From Sphaerochaeta pleomorpha str. Grapes (lineage in GTDB: Bacteria > Spirochaetota > Spirochaetia > Sphaerochaetales > Sphaerochaetaceae): a DNA stretch of 64,000 bases. Positions 60,690 through 64,000 of this stretch are shown here, piece after piece. Numbering within the stretch: the first letter of the stretch is position 1; each line of letters opens with the position of its first letter. Location: contig NC_016633.1 of the NCBI RefSeq assembly GCF_000236685.1, forward strand, positions 1,240,001 through 1,304,000. Direction: 5' to 3'. Both the position numbers and the translations under genes were made by a program. The notes under the pieces were generated by a model that was given only the letters and a program-made list of their open reading frames with translations, was not told the origin of the DNA and searched no databases.

Positions 60690-62003
60690 TTATTTAAGTA
60701 CTTTTTGAGCATCATCTTCCGGTTCACCCCGATGGACATGACCCATCAGAATATAGGCGATGAACATCGATACGGCACCATACAGGAAAATTGCCCTGAA
60801 GCCGAATGCATCGATGAAAGCACCTGTAATCGGTGGTGAGATGATTGAAGCCAACTGACTGAAGAAATAATACAGCCCGGTGTATATACCTACTGTCTGA
60901 TAGGTAGACATCTGCCAAAGCATCGGAAAACTGTTGGTGACAATCGAGACCCAGAAAATGCCAAACAAGAACAAAAGCGCCCAGAAAGTGTATTGTCTGA
61001 GGGAAGCTCCCAAGGAAGCAGTCAAAGGGTCATGGAAGAAAATGAACACGAGGATGGCGAAAATGCAGACCAAGGAAGTCCTGATCGTTTTCTTTCTTCC
61101 TATGCGGTGGGCAAGTACTCCAGATGGAATCGCAAAGATTGCATAGGCAATGCCAACCATGCCTGCGGCAAGGGAGGCCGTTCCGCTGCTGGTCTGGAGG
61201 ATATCCTTTGAATAGAGCCCGACAAAGGGAAGAATCCCCTGGTACCCGATAAACCAGAAAAGCAAAGAAAGGAGAATAAACAGCGCACTCTTATCCTGTT
61301 CCTTGAAAATAACACGCAAGGAATGGAGTATGGGCACAGACTTCTCGCTTTCACCCACATTTAACGCTTTCTTTTCTTTCACAAAGCTAAAAAGCAGAAT
61401 AACTGCGATAACAACAAGCACCCCTGAGATAGGGAAAGCCAAAATATCTTTTTGCAATCCGTACCCCGGAACCATGACTGGGACATCCATCAGCCTGGCA
61501 AGGCCGACAGTACCTACAATGGTTGCGATTCCCCCCATCGTATTAATAACACCGTTTGCCTCGCTTCTGAGATCGCCAGGTACCATATCCGGCATCAAAG
61601 CTACAACAGGACCCCGTACCGCCTGCTTGAACAGGTTCAAACCGAAAACCAGGACGATCAACATCCAGAGACTGCTTAAAGCCGCAAAAGGGATAAGCCC
61701 GAAAGCAACAGCGGTCAAGGGAAGACAAATGACAATAAAAGGCATACGTCTTCCGATCTTTGTATGGGTGCGGTCGCTCAAGGCACTGAAAACAGGAATC
61801 AGAAAAATTGCAAGCACATTATCCAGAGTCATGATGGACCCGATCAAAGCCTTTGATTCAACAAAACGGGAGAGAAATATTGGAATGAAAGTATCGTACA
61901 GGGGGTCCATAAGACCCATGGTAAAAAACCCAAGCCCGATAAGGAAGGTTGTAAGATAATACCCCTGCAACCCTTTCTTTTTGCTTTTTTCTACAGTGGC
62001 CAT
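60690..62003 (-). CDS. MFS transporter (sugar/SLC45-like)
   Basis: This is a 437-aa, twelve-helix major facilitator. Between helices 2 and 3 is ALSDRTHTKIGRRMPFI, the form seen in GPH/SLC45 sugar transporters, and HRIGRKKTIRT repeats it in the second half. TFIPIFLSRFVESKALIGSIM and PDMVPGDLRSEANGV are further matches to that group. Substrate unassigned; a sugar or glycoside is likely. AGGAG precedes the ATG. It has no co-oriented partner. Confidence 0.85.
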   Translation of the reverse strand: MATVEKSKKKGLQGYYLTTFLIGLGFFTMGLMDPLYDTFIPIFLSRFVESKALIGSIMTLDNVLAIFLIPVFSALSDRTHTKIGRRMPFIVICLPLTAVAFGLIPFAALSSLWMLIVLVFGLNLFKQAVRGPVVALMPDMVPGDLRSEANGVINTMGGIATIVGTVGLARLMDVPVMVPGYGLQKDILAFPISGVLVVIAVILLFSFVKEKKALNVGESEKSVPILHSLRVIFKEQDKSALFILLSLLFWFIGYQGILPFVGLYSKDILQTSSGTASLAAGMVGIAYAIFAIPSGVLAHRIGRKKTIRTSLVCIFAILVFIFFHDPLTASLGASLRQYTFWALLFLFGIFWVSIVTNSFPMLWQMSTYQTVGIYTGLYYFFSQLASIISPPITGAFIDAFGFRAIFLYGAVSMFIAYILMGHVHRGEPEDDAQKVLK

Positions 62004-62220
62004 TTGTGTCTCCTAACATATGAAACATTTTGACCTAGTGTATCATAAAAAGGGACACTTGCAGTGAAAAATCCAGACTTGCTGCCCTCAAAAAGCAACA
62101 GGAAACACCCAAACACAAGGAAGACCAAATCATTACAAGAGATGCAAAGGCATTGCCCCAAGATTGTCGGCTTCTTTCCAGATACTGGACGAAAACGCTC
62201 CTTTGCTGTAAACCACAGGG

Positions 62221-63291
62221 ATGGAACAAGAGAAACAAGACCATACCATAAGGAGTATGGCAAAACTAGGGTCGCTTTTGACCCTCAGTGAGGATGAAAA
62301 GACTTTTCAGGAAGGGAAACAAGCCTTACCTGTTGCAATAAACCCCTATTTTTTCAACCTGATCGATCCCAAGGACCCAAAGGACCCCTTGCGCAGGCAG
62401 GTTGTACCTACCCGTTTTGAACAAATAGAAAACAGGGGCGAAGATATCGATCCGCTTGAGGAAATTGACCATAGTATCACCGAAAGACTGATACACCGGT
62501 ATGAAAACAGAGTTGCCTTTCTCGTAACCGATATCTGTCCCCTCTATTGTAGGCATTGTTTCCGTCGCCGGTTCACCGGTACGTTTAACGGTCCAGCAAC
62601 CAGAAGACAGATAGAAGAAGCCGCCGAATATATACAGCAACATCCCAAGGTCAAGGAAATCCTGTTGACAGGAGGGGATATGATGACCCTTTCTGATTCC
62701 AGGATCGATGAAATGGTTACCATATTCCGTACGGCACGTCCTGACTTGATCATTCGTCTTTGCACCCGTACCCCTGCTACCTGGCCACAGAGAATCACCG
62801 ATGACCTGATTGCTATTTTCAAGAAGCATTCGACGGCACCGTTTTATGTGATGACCCAGTTCAATCACCCCCGGGAGCTGACAGAAGAGGCAAAGATTGC
62901 CATTTCCAGGTTTGTCGATGCCGGGATTCCAGCCATGAACCAGACGGTCCTGCTCAGGGGGGTCAATGACTCGGTAGATACCCTTGAGGAACTTTGCAAC
63001 AAGCTTCTGGCTAACAGGGTGAAACCCTACTACCTCTTCCAAGGAGACTTGGTCTCAGGAACAGCCCATTTCAGGGTTCCTCTCATACGTGGCATGGAAA
63101 TCGAAGAAGAATTGCACCGGCGGCTTTCGGGGCTGGCAATGCCCTCGTATACGGTCGACCTACCCGAAGGAGGGGGAAAAGTCCCCTTGGCAAAATGCTA
63201 CATCGAAGGAAATGACGGACAAGGTACCTGGAAAATAAGAACGCCCGAGGGAGGGGTCAGGTATTACCAAGACCCTCCATCAGGCGACTGA
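62221..63291 (+). CDS. Lysine 2,3-aminomutase family protein (KamA/EpmB-like)
   Basis: This is a radical SAM, PLP-dependent aminomutase of 356 aa that should turn L-lysine into beta-lysine. The cluster motif is CPLYCRHCFRRRFTG. The PLP Lys lies in EGGGKVPLA, and substrate-binding Asp residues are in LLRGVND and YTVDLPEGGG, as in clostridial KamA. It is shorter than KamA (about 415 aa) and close to EpmB in length, but has the KamA-type second Asp. No lysine-fermentation genes are adjacent, and epmA-efp lie 5.5 kb away. Start uncertain: ATG 62221 or 62257, neither with an ideal ribosome site. Confidence 0.88.
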   Translation: MEQEKQDHTIRSMAKLGSLLTLSEDEKTFQEGKQALPVAINPYFFNLIDPKDPKDPLRRQVVPTRFEQIENRGEDIDPLEEIDHSITERLIHRYENRVAFLVTDICPLYCRHCFRRRFTGTFNGPATRRQIEEAAEYIQQHPKVKEILLTGGDMMTLSDSRIDEMVTIFRTARPDLIIRLCTRTPATWPQRITDDLIAIFKKHSTAPFYVMTQFNHPRELTEEAKIAISRFVDAGIPAMNQTVLLRGVNDSVDTLEELCNKLLANRVKPYYLFQGDLVSGTAHFRVPLIRGMEIEEELHRRLSGLAMPSYTVDLPEGGGKVPLAKCYIEGNDGQGTWKIRTPEGGVRYYQDPPSGD

Positions 63292-63312
63292 TGAAAATCA
63301 GATATTCTTGTA

Positions 63313-64000
63313 TTACTCTACTGCGTTGAGTCGTTCAAGAATCTGATCAATGGCCAGTTTACGGATTTCATCGCGCTTTTGGTCATATTCGGTGGGTTCA
63401 ATGAAAACCACAGGCTCTTTTTCAGAGAATACCGGCACCGTAACCACAGGTAAGGATACCTTAGCCTTCGCAGGCTCAATTATGGTGGCAGCAGGGACAA
63501 CCGTGGCAGCTTCAGCGACAACCTCGGGAGAAACAACAGGAGCAATTACAGGGGCAACCGTGGCAGGTTTGGCGACAACCTCGGGAGAACCTACAGGGGC
63601 AATTGCAGGGGCAACTGTGACAGGGTTGGCAACAACCTCGGGAGAAACAACAGGGGTCTTTGCCACAGAAGGCTTTGCAGGGGCTGCAGGAACAATAGTA
63701 GTTGGCTTCACGGTTTCTACCATGGAATCAACCATACTTTTGGCAGGTTTTTCCAGGGAATCCAGAATAGAGGGAACCAAGTCGGCTACTATGCGGTCAC
63801 GGTAAGTGCCATAAAGGGCAACAAGCTGTTGCTCATCAAGCACCTGGGGAAAGTAAGGTTTCAGTTCTTCGGCGAAATAGGGCATATAGGTTTCTTTGTT
63901 ATCTGTCAGGTCTTTATAGACCCCCTCTACGACCTGCGGCAACAGAAGGTCGACCAACTGGGGAATATAGGCTGACACTTCATTGGAAATCTCACCCTTC
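63313..64000 (-). CDS. Partial protein with Val/Pro/Ala-rich repeats
   Basis: The frame is open to the window edge, so the true start lies outside. The visible 228 codons have an acidic/hydrophobic N-terminal part (IPQLVDLLLPQVVEGVYKDL) and then a low-complexity stretch of 19-residue repeats of the type SPEVVAxPxTVAPxIAPV. The C-terminal segment is charged (YDQKRDEIRKLAIDQILERL). No family recognised. Such repeats suggest an extended linker or spacer, perhaps periplasmic. Confidence 0.6.
   Translation of the reverse strand, partial: KGEISNEVSAYIPQLVDLLLPQVVEGVYKDLTDNKETYMPYFAEELKPYFPQVLDEQQLVALYGTYRDRIVADLVPSILDSLEKPAKSMVDSMVETVKPTTIVPAAPAKPSVAKTPVVSPEVVANPVTVAPAIAPVGSPEVVAKPATVAPVIAPVVSPEVVAEAATVVPAATIIEPAKAKVSLPVVTVPVFSEKEPVVFIEPTEYDQKRDEIRKLAIDQILERLNAVE
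63480..63660 (-). repeat. 57-bp tandem repeat within coding sequence
   Basis: Units starting at 63517, 63574 and 63631 (marked by GACAACCTCGGGAG or a one-base variant) are spaced exactly 57 bp, encoding 19-residue units. The flanking partial units are more diverged. Confidence 0.85.

Noticed and set aside
63517-63660. CRISPR-like direct repeats
   Set aside because: The repeats are contiguous 57-bp coding units in frame, without unique spacers.

Overview
The window is a gene-dense, mid-GC (roughly 45-50% by eye) bacterial chromosome segment of about 57 protein genes and three tRNAs. There is no phage, transposon or CRISPR array. Lipoprotein and outer-membrane proteins, a hybrid cluster protein, a DUF362 ferredoxin, a xanthine dehydrogenase and a cobamide salvage cluster fit a fermentative anaerobe with an outer membrane. 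The gene mix and protein style look most like a spirochaete of the Sphaerochaeta/Treponema type. That placement is an inference; no 16S rRNA gene is present.

Layout. 1-2.7 kb (minus): ThrH-like phosphatase, a small membrane protein, a SAM hydroxide adenosyltransferase and part of an ECF transporter (UPF0397 S component plus ATPase), probably a SAM/methionine-linked operon. 2.8-6.0 kb (minus): cobT-cbiR-cobU-cobS, a cobamide remodelling and nucleotide-loop assembly operon. 6-12 kb: DMT transporter, a MutY-like glycosylase without the iron-sulfur cluster cysteines, AI-2E family permease, TrmJ-like methyltransferase, GDPD and a DUF362 ferredoxin. 12-14.4 kb: nagB, mnmA and two nearly identical tRNA-Asp transcription units. 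14.8-18.5 kb: xdhA-xdhB-xdhC behind a structured leader. 18.7-24.4 kb: PAP2 protein, exonuclease, CyuA-like cysteine desulfidase, ManA, NhaC antiporter. 24.6-29 kb: lipoprotein hydrolase, then an outer-membrane protein plus large lipoprotein pair. 29-37.8 kb: acyl-CoA synthetase, GntR regulator, encapsulin with its ferritin-like cargo, tRNA-Gly, a solitary sugar-ABC ATPase, a second outer-membrane protein, aspartokinase. 38-48 kb: MATE pump, guaA, a complete second ECF transporter (S, T and a fused double ATPase), plsC, an ABC exporter and a DEAD-box helicase. 48-57 kb: class IV aminotransferase, ftsK, rsmG-mnmG-mnmE and, divergently, epmA-efp. 57-64 kb: hcp with a cupin, a small secreted protein, mntP, MFS transporter, a KamA/EpmB-like radical SAM aminomutase and a repeat-bearing partial gene.

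The most unusual signal is in the promoters. Several genes without a Shine-Dalgarno sequence (cobT, the AI-2E permease gene, trmJ, cyuA, the DEAD helicase gene, mnmE, epmA) have a sigma-70-type -10 hexamer ending only 6-7 bases before the ATG, with a -35-like hexamer 17-18 bases further up. This predicts leaderless mRNAs. At mnmE/epmA one palindromic TTGCAA can serve as the -35 box for both directions.

Genes that work together: CbiR, CobU, CobS and CobT should strip and rebuild scavenged cobamides. EncFtn and encapsulin should form an iron-storing compartment. EpmA, EF-P and the KamA-like protein may form a beta-lysylation pathway for EF-P. MnmA, MnmE, MnmG, TrmJ and RsmG modify tRNA and rRNA.
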